Of a DNA stretch of 49,510 nucleotides, positions 1-6,043 are shown piece after piece; positions within the stretch are counted from its first letter, which is position 1, and every line of letters begins with the position of its first letter. Origin of the DNA: Pyrinomonadaceae bacterium (GTDB lineage Bacteria > Acidobacteriota > Blastocatellia > Pyrinomonadales > Pyrinomonadaceae); contig JAUZFQ010000139.1 in assembly GCA_030838445.1 (NCBI GenBank), forward strand, positions 1-49,510, written 5' to 3'. The position numbers and the translations under genes were made by a program. The notes beneath the pieces were generated by a model that searched no databases, was not told the DNA's origin, and worked only from the letters and a program-made list of their open reading frames with translations.

Positions 1-29
1 TCCCAAGACACCCTACATAATGAGAAAGC

Positions 30-115
30 GCATAACGCCCGGCATCACCCGCCCGCCACTGCCGTTGATGTTGGGAAGTGCGCTATTGCGGGTCGGGTGC
101 ATGCCGTTGTTAGGT
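30..115 (-). repeat. integron attC recombination site 1
   Basis: The site ends in GTTAGGT (109-115) and begins near 30 with a degenerate RYYYAAC box. Its two halves fold back on one another: the left half with CCCGGCATCACCCGC pairs with the right half carrying GCGGGT and GGGTGCATGCCG, leaving extrahelical bases. The same core recurs in the sites at 573 and 2019. It lies just downstream of the SUKH gene, as expected for a cassette in minus orientation. Confidence 0.85.
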
Positions 116-565
116 GCGTTCTTTGATTAATGTTTCATACCATTCCTTTTTACCTCTCCACACGTCAACCAACGTTCCTTCGAGCGTTTCGTAGTCGTCC
201 CACTCACCGTCCCATTCAATGATTCTACCCGGAGCGTCGATCAAGATCACCCAGTATGAGCCGACGCCATAGTCGCCGATTGCCACGGCGCGCTGGAGAA
301 AGGTGGGGAAGTAGTCCTCGCTGCGAAGAATCAGCGTGGTTTCGACGAGGGATGTGTTTGAAAACGAAGAGGGCGTAAGCAGGGGGTAAAAGAACGCCGC
401 ATTAGCCGGCCCGGCGAAGCCGTTGAAATTTAGATAAAGCTCCGTCAGCAGCGGCGGTAATGGATGCCCCAACAGTCCCTCCGCTTTCACTATGTCAGAA
501 GGAGTACAAGCGGCTCCAAAGGGGAAGCCTTCAAAGAGTTCCCGGATTTGTTGAGCGATATTCAT
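110..565 (-). CDS. SMI1/KNR4 (SUKH) family protein, integron cassette
   Basis: This 151-aa protein has the N-terminal signature of the SUKH superfamily: a helix with KAEGLLG, then LPPLLTELYLNFNG, followed by a beta-rich region and the IIEWDGEWDDYETLEGT segment. In bacteria SUKH proteins are commonly immunity proteins against polymorphic toxins, although many copies are orphans, as here. No toxin lies next to it. The stop codon TAA is formed by the R'' box of its own attC site, and the ATG lies only 7 bases from the box of the next attC, so the gene fills the cassette exactly. Family assignment is fairly sure; an immunity role is inference. Confidence 0.82.
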   Translation of the reverse strand: MNIAQQIRELFEGFPFGAACTPSDIVKAEGLLGHPLPPLLTELYLNFNGFAGPANAAFFYPLLTPSSFSNTSLVETTLILRSEDYFPTFLQRAVAIGDYGVGSYWVILIDAPGRIIEWDGEWDDYETLEGTLVDVWRGKKEWYETLIKERT

Positions 566-572
566 GGGAGCA

Positions 573-659
573 GCCCAACGCCCGGCATCACCCGCGCGCT
601 GTTGCCATGATTGATAAGAGGCTCGCTAATTGCGCGTCGGGTGCGTGCCGTTGTTAGGC
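573..659 (-). repeat. integron attC recombination site 2
   Basis: Simple-site boxes GCCCAAC (573-579) and GTTAGGC (653-659) flank two arms that share a CGGCATCACCCGCGC-type core with site 1. The right arm contains GCGCGTCGGGTGCGTGCCG, which pairs with the left arm with unpaired bases. Length is 87 bp, typical for attC. Confidence 0.88.
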
Positions 660-680
660 GGAACTGAGTCGGATGCAACT

Positions 681-1322
681 TCAATTTAAAGGAGTATGAC
701 TCTCATAATATTTCATCCACAAATCCTGCATCTCTTTTGCCCCGCCCTTCGTCTTTATGATTTGCTGCAAGAGAGCCTGATGCGTGAAAGGATAACCCGC
801 CTTGTCATAGCGGTCTCTGTAATCTTCTTTTAGTTCATACCAATTGAATTTCAAGATGTGTTGTAAGGCATAGACTGCCGCCTCGCCTCTTGTCGGAGGC
901 TGGAACGGGTCAACATGCAGGTTGGTTTTAGATTTATCAGGAATCTGTTTGATCAGAAACGGCACTGTCTCCTGCTTATTCCGTCCGAAGAAAGCCTGCC
1001 ACCTCTGATTAGTGAATACGCCCGGAGCTTCGGCAGGCACGCTCTTATTGGCGAGAGCCTCAGATTGCGGGTTGTAATATACAGACCCGAACAGACAACC
1101 TCCCGCTTCAAGCAATCCCGCCCATTCATCCTCAACAGATTTCTCTTCGAGGTTGGCATCAGATGAGGCTGTGGGGCTGTTCACCGGTTCGGGGGTGGAC
1201 GAAGGAACAGCAACTGATGCCGGAGCAGATCGCTTACCAGCAAACCAGATTAGATAGACAACACTGACGCCAATGAGGAAAGTGGCTAATGTAATAGCGA
1301 GCCTGATTGCTGTTCGGTTCAT
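681..1322 (-). CDS. membrane-anchored protein of unknown function, integron cassette
   Basis: This 213-aa product starts with one hydrophobic segment (about residues 5-28, basic N-terminus) followed by a Ser/Thr/Pro-rich linker (about 35-60). It is likely a signal-anchor protein with an extracytoplasmic domain. The C-terminal 130 residues are mixed helical, with FTNQRWQAFFGRNKQETVPFL then RGEAAVYALQHIL, somewhat like a helical (HEAT-like) repeat; I do not recognise a family. I use the ATG at 1322 (MNRTAIRL) rather than the upstream GTG because it places the basic residues directly before the membrane segment. It sits alone between two attC sites, so it has no operon partner. Confidence 0.7.
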   Translation of the reverse strand: MNRTAIRLAITLATFLIGVSVVYLIWFAGKRSAPASVAVPSSTPEPVNSPTASSDANLEEKSVEDEWAGLLEAGGCLFGSVYYNPQSEALANKSVPAEAPGVFTNQRWQAFFGRNKQETVPFLIKQIPDKSKTNLHVDPFQPPTRGEAAVYALQHILKFNWYELKEDYRDRYDKAGYPFTHQALLQQIIKTKGGAKEMQDLWMKYYESHTPLN

Positions 1323-1353
1323 AGCTCTATCCCACGTCACTCAAGATTGTTCC

Positions 1354-1456
1354 GCCTAACGCTCGAAGTAACCGGGCGGGAAGAATTGTATCAAGCCTTC
1401 AATCCTCGCGAATGACATGGAAGCTGATTCCGCTCCGGTTGAATGAGTTGTTAGCC
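1354..1456 (-). repeat. integron attC recombination site 3
   Basis: Boxes GCCTAAC (1354-1360) and GTTAGCC (1450-1456) bound a 103-bp site. AACCGGGCGG on the left pairs imperfectly with CGCTCCGGTT on the right. The arms differ from those of sites 1, 2 and 4, so this cassette probably has another origin. Confidence 0.8.
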
Positions 1457-1496
1457 GCCCGTGCCGGATTTTGACCTGGCCTTCCTGTCGAGTCGC

Positions 1497-1982
1497 TTAG
1501 GTTCTCCGACGTGGGTTCACCATCTGGAAATCAGATATAAAACTATCAAGCATGGTCGTTAGTGTTGCATCCAGTGGCTTGCACCGAGCGTCACAAATCA
1601 TTTGCATCCGACGGCTCCACGTCATCGCCTGCTCACTTTTCCCGGTGCGGTTAATCGTCGCTGGTTGCCGGACCTCGAGCGAGAGAAACACTGCATACAC
1701 CTTGAGACGTGCGTCGTACCTTGCATAGATTGAAACCAAAAGAATGGCCGGCCCCTCCGTGTTCAATTTCACCCCACCTTTCTCAAGTCGTGCGCGCACC
1801 GCCATCTCTTCCTTATAGAGGCGGTCAAACTCTCTGGGTACGGAGATAAAGAGCGTTAGCCCGTCCAGGCCGCGCAGCGATTCTCGTTGCTCGCGGTAAT
1901 ACCTCTCGACGTCCTCCTGTTGTGCGAAAGAAGGAACAGAGCCGAGTAGCAGGAGCATGCCCATCAAGATAATCTTTTTCAT
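1497..1982 (-). CDS. exported protein of unknown function, integron cassette
   Basis: The 161-aa protein begins with a clear Sec signal peptide: MKK, a hydrophobic Met/Leu core, and a VPSFAQQ cleavage region near residue 20. The mature part has regular secondary structure; ILLVSIYARYDARLKVYAVFLSLEVRQPA reads as paired beta strands. I do not recognise a family. A purine-rich AGAGAGAGG lies about 8 bases before the ATG on the minus strand, a plausible ribosome binding site. It is the only gene of its cassette, bounded by attC sites on both sides. Confidence 0.72.
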   Translation of the reverse strand: MKKIILMGMLLLLGSVPSFAQQEDVERYYREQRESLRGLDGLTLFISVPREFDRLYKEEMAVRARLEKGGVKLNTEGPAILLVSIYARYDARLKVYAVFLSLEVRQPATINRTGKSEQAMTWSRRMQMICDARCKPLDATLTTMLDSFISDFQMVNPRRRT

Positions 1983-2018
1983 CGGATGTACCTCTCTCTA
2001 CTAGACTGTCGCAAAGGA

Positions 2019-2105
2019 GCCTAACGCCGGGCATCAGCGGCGCGCACATAACCTAAAAGATAAGAGGCATGTTGGGGGCGCGTCCGCTACATGCCGTTGT
2101 TAGGC
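2019..2105 (-). repeat. integron attC recombination site 4
   Basis: GCCTAAC (2019-2025) and GTTAGGC (2099-2105) bound an 87-bp site. The left arm GCCGGGCATCAGCGGCGCG pairs with the right arm GCGCGTCCGCTACATGCCG. The core matches sites 1 and 2. Confidence 0.88.
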
Positions 2106-2486
2106 TTTTAGCAAAGCGAAGCTCCCCTTGATCGAACTCCCGACGCCGTATTCAAAAGTCACAGATAGACCAACGAAGCTGAGCGTCAGAGACAGTTGCG
2201 CCACCTCACTATTGAACTCAATTCTGCCGTCGGGGCCTGATTGAGCAACCCGCTCCAGCCGCCCCGTGAAATGCACGACGTTGGGCAGCCCCCCCAAGGC
2301 GAAACACTCAAGGCCCTCACCGTGCACGCCGACGACTCCGAGGAAGCGGGACTCTCGCGGGCCATGAATCTCCAGAGCGATGCCATACCGGTATGGTCGG
2401 ATGAGGACTTCAACCGACGAGTCGGCGTTGCAGTATCGCCCCGCCTTACTCCGGATAAACTCTAGGGCTGGAACGCGTGTAATCAT
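2100..2486 (-). CDS. hypothetical protein, integron cassette
   Basis: This 128-aa product has no signal peptide or membrane segment. It is rich in predicted beta strands (SVEVLIRPYRYGIALEIHG, VAQLSLTLSFVGLSVTFEYG) and looks like a small cytoplasmic beta protein; no family is recognised. The attC box to its right is only 7 bases from the ATG, so the whole cassette leader is about 14 bases and holds just an AGGA-type ribosome binding site. The stop codon TAA lies inside the downstream attC box. It must depend on an outside promoter or read-through from a neighbouring cassette. Confidence 0.7.
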   Translation of the reverse strand: MITRVPALEFIRSKAGRYCNADSSVEVLIRPYRYGIALEIHGPRESRFLGVVGVHGEGLECFALGGLPNVVHFTGRLERVAQSGPDGRIEFNSEVAQLSLTLSFVGLSVTFEYGVGSSIKGSFALLKA

Positions 2487-2493
2487 GTCCTAT

Positions 2494-2580
2494 GCCTAAC
2501 TCCGGGGATAACCGGCGAGCAGTTAACTTGAGGATGAAAGAGCCGCTATATTGCGAGTCCGGTTCATCCCCTTGTTAGGC
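2494..2580 (-). repeat. integron attC recombination site 5
   Basis: GCCTAAC (2494-2500) and GTTAGGC (2574-2580) bound the 87-bp site. GGGGATAACCGG on the left pairs imperfectly with CCGGTTCATCCCC on the right. Its core differs from sites 1, 2 and 4. Confidence 0.88.
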
Positions 2581-2799
2581 CGTGCGCTCGATAAAGCCTC
2601 TGCCTTCACACCTGGCGCAACCGTCGAGTGCCGCTACGTGAACCCCGCTCACGCTAGACTCATGACACACCGTGCCCCTGCCCTCGCACTCCGGGCAAGT
2701 CGTGAAGTGCTCGGATGACGAGCGGAGCGGGTCGCCCGCCTTAAACTGAGCCGCGAACAACCTCCGCCGGATCTTCTGTTTTAGGTCTTCAGCACCCAT
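2575..2799 (-). CDS. small CxxCxGxG zinc-finger protein, integron cassette
   Basis: The 74-aa protein has two cysteine knuckles of the DnaJ central-domain type: CPECEGRGT near the middle and CARCEGRGF close to the C-terminus, separated by about 22 residues. A single pair like this could bind one zinc ion. The N-terminal third is basic and helical (EDLKQKIRRRLFAAQF). I place the start at the ATG at 2799 because longer versions of the frame would begin inside the next attC site. The stop codon overlaps its own attC box. Function is unknown; a chaperone- or nucleic-acid-related zinc ribbon is possible. Confidence 0.68.
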   Translation of the reverse strand: MGAEDLKQKIRRRLFAAQFKAGDPLRSSSEHFTTCPECEGRGTVCHESSVSGVHVAALDGCARCEGRGFIERTA

Positions 2800-2822
2800 C
2801 GCGTACACCGATAAAGCTAACG

Positions 2823-2938
2823 GCCTAACGCTTGAGATGACGTGGGGCGAAACCGCCACCAAGCCCGCCAAAGTTTAACGGACAACGCGATAACAAAGTC
2901 GCTGCTGTTTCGCCCTCACGTCCATTGAATTGTTCGAC
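2823..2938 (-). repeat. integron attC recombination site 6
   Basis: GCCTAAC (2823-2829) and a variant box GTTCGAC (2932-2938) bound a 116-bp site. GACGTGGGGCGAAAC on the left pairs with GTTTCGCCCTCACGTC on the right. It is the longest well-formed site in this array. Confidence 0.8.
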
Positions 2939-2944
2939 AGCCCG

Positions 2945-3334
2945 TTATTTATCGAGCGTTCGCTGCAAATCTCGAAGCCCGTCTTTCTCTTCGGGCGTTA
3001 GTTCAAAGAGTGTTTTGCCAAACTGTATCTTTACATCTTTAGCTTTTAACATTGCCTCAAAGTCTGCAAACGGAAGCAGAGGCGATATAAGGACTTCGTA
3101 ACATTCCTTTTCTTTCCTCGGATTACAAGATGCCGTTATCAGTTTTGCTTCGCTTTGTGCCGTACCTTTTTTGTCAAGAATGATGACAACCTTGCGATTG
3201 TCTTTGTATTTGAAGCCGTTGTCTGAAAACGATTGATAAAAGAACTGAAAGCCTTTCGGTTTTGCGCCCCCTTGGTCTGACGGAACTTCAAATGTGGCGC
3301 GAATTATTAGCCCGCGCCGAGCGCCAGCGACAAT
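2945..3334 (-). pseudogene. 5'-truncated cassette gene without a start codon
   Basis: A minus-strand frame is open for about 129 codons down to a TAA at 2945-2947. It reads as a sensible soluble protein, including GFQFFYQSFSDNGFKYKD, KVVIILDKKGT, ECYEVLISPLLPF and FELTPEEKDGLRDL. There is no ATG or GTG in frame before a Met about 37 residues from the end, so the N-terminus is missing. At the same point the right-hand attC has lost its R' box. The simplest reading is one deletion that fused the attC stem to the interior of the gene. The family is not recognised. Confidence 0.66.
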
Positions 3335-3399
3335 TTACATCGAAGGAAGCATGATGAAAAGAATGCTGTCGAGGCGTCGGGTTGAATGAGTCGTTAGAT
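3311..3399 (-). repeat. degenerate attC site 7 (one end box lost)
   Basis: The box GTTAGAT (3393-3399) and the inner stem are present: CCCGCGCC at 3311 pairs with GGCGTCGGG at about 3373-3381, with one unpaired base. The expected second end box left of 3311 is replaced by a TTATTAG-like sequence. The damage coincides with the missing start of the adjacent cassette gene. Confidence 0.6.
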
Positions 3400-3412
3400 T
3401 GCGGCGTTATCA

Positions 3413-4273
3413 TTAAGCCTTCTGCCGAAGATTCTTATCTAACCATTTTGTGCGCTCAAGAAGTTGCTTCGAGCTTTCAGTTGTTTCAGAGAATTTAAGG
3501 ACAGCATCTTGATTGTCTAAACGCACTTCTCCAATTGTATCGGCTAATGAGATTACGGCATTAACAACTTCTTCAGCCTTATCTCTCGCTAATACTGCTA
3601 CTCCCGCAGCCGGAGCGCCAACAGTAGCGACAGCCCAAGCCAGTTCATTTATGCAAATTACCTGACCCCGCTCTTGATAGTATCCGCCAAGAGTCGGAAT
3701 CTCAGAAGTGTTGAAAGATTGTGGGGCTGTACTTGGGCTAACGTGAACGCCGATTTCACACAGCAGTCCATATTTTTCGCTATCGGTAGGCACGCCTGTA
3801 CCCAGATCCTCAAGAGTTTCTCTCACTTTAGCTGGTCTAAAATTGCGCCATCTATCCTTTTCATTTGAATCTATCCACTTTCTAATCATCTCTGGTTTCT
3901 CGAAAAACAAATACATGAGATTACCTGTCTCAGCTATATTCCGCGTTAATGATAACGCCTCATCATAGTGACCAAAATGGATTAAGCGAAGGGCAGCAAG
4001 AGCAGAACTAACAGATCGCCCTACGAGCCTTTCGATAATATGTTCGAGGCCATGACACCCCCAATAACAGGAAGCAAGTCTATCAAGAAGCGACAAGGCT
4101 GTCCCAAGTTTTGATAGAGTAACCTGAGCGCCATCTCCAAGTTTGGGTAGGTGCTCAAGCGATTTTTGTTCGCAAACATTTTGATGATTCAATACAGCAC
4201 TCAAAAACTCACGACCGCTTGGAATCGCAGAATTGACTTCAGGATTTGTTTTATTCTCCATAAGTAACTTCAT
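3413..4273 (-). CDS. 286-aa hypothetical protein, AT-rich integron cassette
   Basis: The protein is mostly alpha-helical and soluble. Notable stretches are SVSSALAALRLIHFGHYDEALSL, TRNIAETGNLMYLFFEKPEMIRKWI and KAEEVVNAVISLADTIGE. The pattern of an arginine-containing helix, NIAETGNL and then a hydrophobic segment resembles DUF5677-type proteins, but this is a weak impression. Base composition is visibly AT-richer than the surrounding chromosome, as is common for recently acquired cassettes. The start could be the first Met (4273) or Met5 (4261), since an AGAGG lies next to the first. The stop codon is 14 bases from the attC box. Function unknown. Confidence 0.7.
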   Translation of the reverse strand: MKLLMENKTNPEVNSAIPSGREFLSAVLNHQNVCEQKSLEHLPKLGDGAQVTLSKLGTALSLLDRLASCYWGCHGLEHIIERLVGRSVSSALAALRLIHFGHYDEALSLTRNIAETGNLMYLFFEKPEMIRKWIDSNEKDRWRNFRPAKVRETLEDLGTGVPTDSEKYGLLCEIGVHVSPSTAPQSFNTSEIPTLGGYYQERGQVICINELAWAVATVGAPAAGVAVLARDKAEEVVNAVISLADTIGEVRLDNQDAVLKFSETTESSKQLLERTKWLDKNLRQKA

Positions 4274-4283
4274 CCTCTGAGCA

Positions 4284-4341
4284 ATCTAACGCCTATTCTA
4301 CCGCAGGGTGCGGCAGAATTACGCCGGAGAGCGTGTTATAC
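4284..4341 (-). repeat. short attC-like site 8
   Basis: ATCTAAC (4284-4290) and GTTATAC (4335-4341) could be end boxes of a 58-bp site. The interior contains a strong hairpin (ATTCTACCGCA, loop GGG, TGCGGCAGAAT). It is at the lower size limit for attC and overlaps the 40-bp repeat, so it is less certain than the others. Confidence 0.45.
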
Positions 4342-4420
4342 CGCGGGGTGCGGCAGAACTCCGTAATAGGGCGGCAAATGCCGCACGGTGCGGCCTAACA
4401 CGCCCGAATGTGTGTTTAAT
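4301..4420. repeat. three-unit 40-bp tandem repeat with hairpin heads
   Basis: The motif CCGC(A/G)(G/C)GGTGCGG occurs at 4301, 4341 and 4381, spaced exactly 40 bp. Each copy is a short hairpin (CCGCA / TGCGG, looser in copy 2). The rest of each unit is degenerate. The array lies between attC-like boxes and no gene occupies it. Confidence 0.8.
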
Positions 4421-4466
4421 GCCGCTCACACACCTCATAGCTGAGCAGCATCCTCTTGCGTTAGGC
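4393..4466 (-). repeat. integron attC recombination site 9
   Basis: GCCTAAC (4393-4399) and GTTAGGC (4460-4466) bound a 74-bp site with an inner TGTGTG / CACACA stem. It directly follows the HTH gene, whose stop codon lies in the box. Confidence 0.72.
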
Positions 4467-4745
4467 GCGACCGTGCTTGGGCTTGGCGGGAAGTTTGGCG
4501 GGCAGGTCGAGTTTGTCGTTGGCAAGGATGTCGAGGCAGACGCCAGCGACTTCCGCGTATTTCAGGAGCACCAAGAGAGGCGGCTCGCGCTTGCCTAACT
4601 CGTACTCTGAGATCGTGTTCTGTCCCATCATTTCCTCCGCGCCCATCTGCTTGATCATCCCGTTCTGAGAAAGACCAAACGCCTCTCGAATCTGGCGCAG
4701 CTTGGCGGCTAGATGCTTCGGCTTGTGACGCGCTCTTGCTCCCAT
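4461..4745 (-). CDS. XRE-family HTH transcriptional regulator, first cassette
   Basis: This 94-aa DNA-binding protein has a Cro/CI-type helix-turn-helix over about residues 12-70: LAAKLRQIREAFGLSQNGMI, then MMGQNTISEYELGKREPPLLVLLKYAEVAGV. The C-terminal tail is basic and Lys/Pro-rich. It is the rightmost gene of the cassette array, and its stop codon overlaps the attC at 4393. A perfect 22-bp palindrome lies 45 bases upstream of the ATG, suggesting autoregulation. Such solo regulators in cassettes can be antitoxin-like, but no toxin gene is adjacent. Confidence 0.85.
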   Translation of the reverse strand: MGARARHKPKHLAAKLRQIREAFGLSQNGMIKQMGAEEMMGQNTISEYELGKREPPLLVLLKYAEVAGVCLDILANDKLDLPAKLPAKPKHGRA

Positions 4746-4789
4746 CAGGCGCGGCCTCCTGATCGGGCATAGGGCAGACGCAGCTTGCT

Positions 4790-4811
4790 ATTAACGGCAA
4801 ATGCCGTTAAT
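4790..4811. promoter_or_regulatory. 22-bp perfect palindrome, probable operator
   Basis: ATTAACGGCA and TGCCGTTAAT are perfect inverted arms of 10 bp separated by AA. The position, 45-66 bases upstream of the HTH gene start, fits an operator for that regulator. The rest of the gap to 5052 shows no convincing gene or attI site. Confidence 0.65.
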
Positions 4812-5052
4812 ATGTGATTGCGTAACGTGGTCGCCGTGAGTGTGAACCTCTCAACTCGAACGGCGATGCTCATTCACTCCTTTGAGGTTGAGGTTGAGCT
4901 ACGCATGACCGTCACTAATTTTCAAAGCAGATCGCGCGGCATCATAACAGACCGCCCGCGCGTTCGTCTTGCTCCTGCTTGGCTGGCGTCGCAGTCGGCA
5001 GGGGCGCGCGGGGCTTGTGCCTCAAGGACAGTGCATGCCCCGCGTTAATCCT

Positions 5053-5415
5053 ATGCCTCACCTCCTGCTAGTCGAAGATACAGAGATCGTAGCCGATGCC
5101 GTCAGAGAGATGCTTGAAGCGGAGGGCTGGCACGTCGAGACATGCGCCGATGGCTTTAAGGCTTTGCGCTTGATTGAGAGCGGCGCGCGGTATGATCTGC
5201 TATTGCTGGATAACGAACTGCCGAACATGTGCGGGCTGGAACTGGCACGCAGAGCGCGCGGGCTGGATCATCGTCAGCGGACGCCGATCATTATGATTTC
5301 CGCGAGCGAGTGCGGGCGTGCGGCGCGGCGCGCGGGCGCGGACGCTTTCATCAGGAAGCCGGAGGGCTTCGGGCGTCTGGTCGAGATTATCGCCCGCCTG
5401 CTCGATGCGTCTTGA
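5053..5415 (+). CDS. single-domain response regulator (receiver only)
   Basis: The 120-aa protein is a complete CheY-like receiver domain with no output domain. Visible key residues are the acidic pair E8-D9, phospho-acceptor D53 in LLLLDNELP, S83 in the IIMISAS strand, and K102 in FIRKP. It would receive phosphate from a histidine kinase that is not nearby. I choose the ATG at 5053 (MPHLLLVED) because the domain begins there; the ATG at 5035 is possible. The stop is followed 3 bases later, in the same frame, by the 21-bp repeat tract, so an ancestral longer protein is conceivable. Confidence 0.88.
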   Translation: MPHLLLVEDTEIVADAVREMLEAEGWHVETCADGFKALRLIESGARYDLLLLDNELPNMCGLELARRARGLDHRQRTPIIMISASECGRAARRAGADAFIRKPEGFGRLVEIIARLLDAS

Positions 5416-5418
5416 GCC

Positions 5419-5895
5419 GTGAAAGTCCCGGTTTACAGTGTGAAAGACGCAATTCGCCACGCGAAAGGCTGCGTTTGCACGGCTAAAGTATGGATTTACA
5501 ACGCTTAAGCCTGAATTTGCAGAGTGAAACTATGAATCCGCACCGTGAAAGTATCAATTTGCATGGCAAAAGTTGTGGGCGCGAAAGTTCCGGCCGCGCA
5601 TGTCCGAGACGCGGCTGAGCGCGTAAAAGCTGCCGTTGCACACGTTAGAGGGGCGGATGAGCGCGTCAGAGACGCCGCTGAGCGTGTCAGAGGGGCGGCT
5701 GAGCGTGTCAAACATGCCGCTGAGCAATGCATACATGCCGCTGAGCGTGTTGAAGGTGTCGCTGAGCGGGTAAAACATGTCGCTGAGCACGCCAAACAGG
5801 TGGATGAGCGCGTCGGAGAGGCGAATGAGCGGGCGAGAGGCGCGGGTGGGCGTGTCGGAGGGGCGGTTGAGCGTCTGGTGGGCGCGTGTGTGCGG
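5419..5895 (+). repeat. about 23 degenerate 21-bp tandem repeats (heptad-coding)
   Basis: From 5419 nearly every 21 bases repeats a unit. The first nine or so resemble GTGAAAG...TTTGCA; from about 5602 units resemble GTCAGAG..GCCGCTGAGCG. There is one 6-base deletion (unit at 5566 is 15 bp), which keeps the frame. Read on the plus strand each unit is a heptad of the form V-R/K-x-A-A-E-R, a coiled-coil-like pattern, in frame with the preceding response regulator but interrupted by stops at 5413, 5506, 5512 and 5533. A frame beginning GTG at 5545 stays open to 6042, but so do minus-strand frames because the period is a multiple of three. I therefore do not call a gene here. Confidence 0.85.
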
Positions 5896-5945
5896 GGTTT
5901 TGTGGGGGTGGCGCAAAATTTTCGGCGGGGCGCGCGGGAAATTTG

Positions 5946-6043
5946 TATAATGCCCGCCTTTCAAGGGGTTTCAGTGTCCTCGCAGTCCTTCAACTCACGG
6001 AAGGATGCCTCTCGTCCTTCCCTCACACTATTAAGGAGCTAAA
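5946..6043 (+). promoter_or_regulatory. promoter -10 and structured leader for the 6044 gene
   Basis: TATAAT lies at 5946-5951 with only a poor -35 upstream. The predicted leader of about 85 bases contains a hairpin (GGAAGGA 5999-6005 with TCCTTCC 6015-6021) and then the ribosome binding site AAGGAG (6033-6038), 5 bases before the ATG. Confidence 0.6.

Noticed and set aside
4746-5052. attI site or integron integrase next to the lead cassette
   Set aside because: No tyrosine-recombinase frame exists on either strand here, and no convincing GTTRRRY attachment point was found.
5545-6042. A 165-aa heptad-repeat protein starting at GTG 5545
   Set aside because: Repeats of 21 bp keep several frames on both strands open, no ribosome binding site stands out, and the frame's end runs through the promoter and leader of the next gene. 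Kept as a repeat with coding status open.
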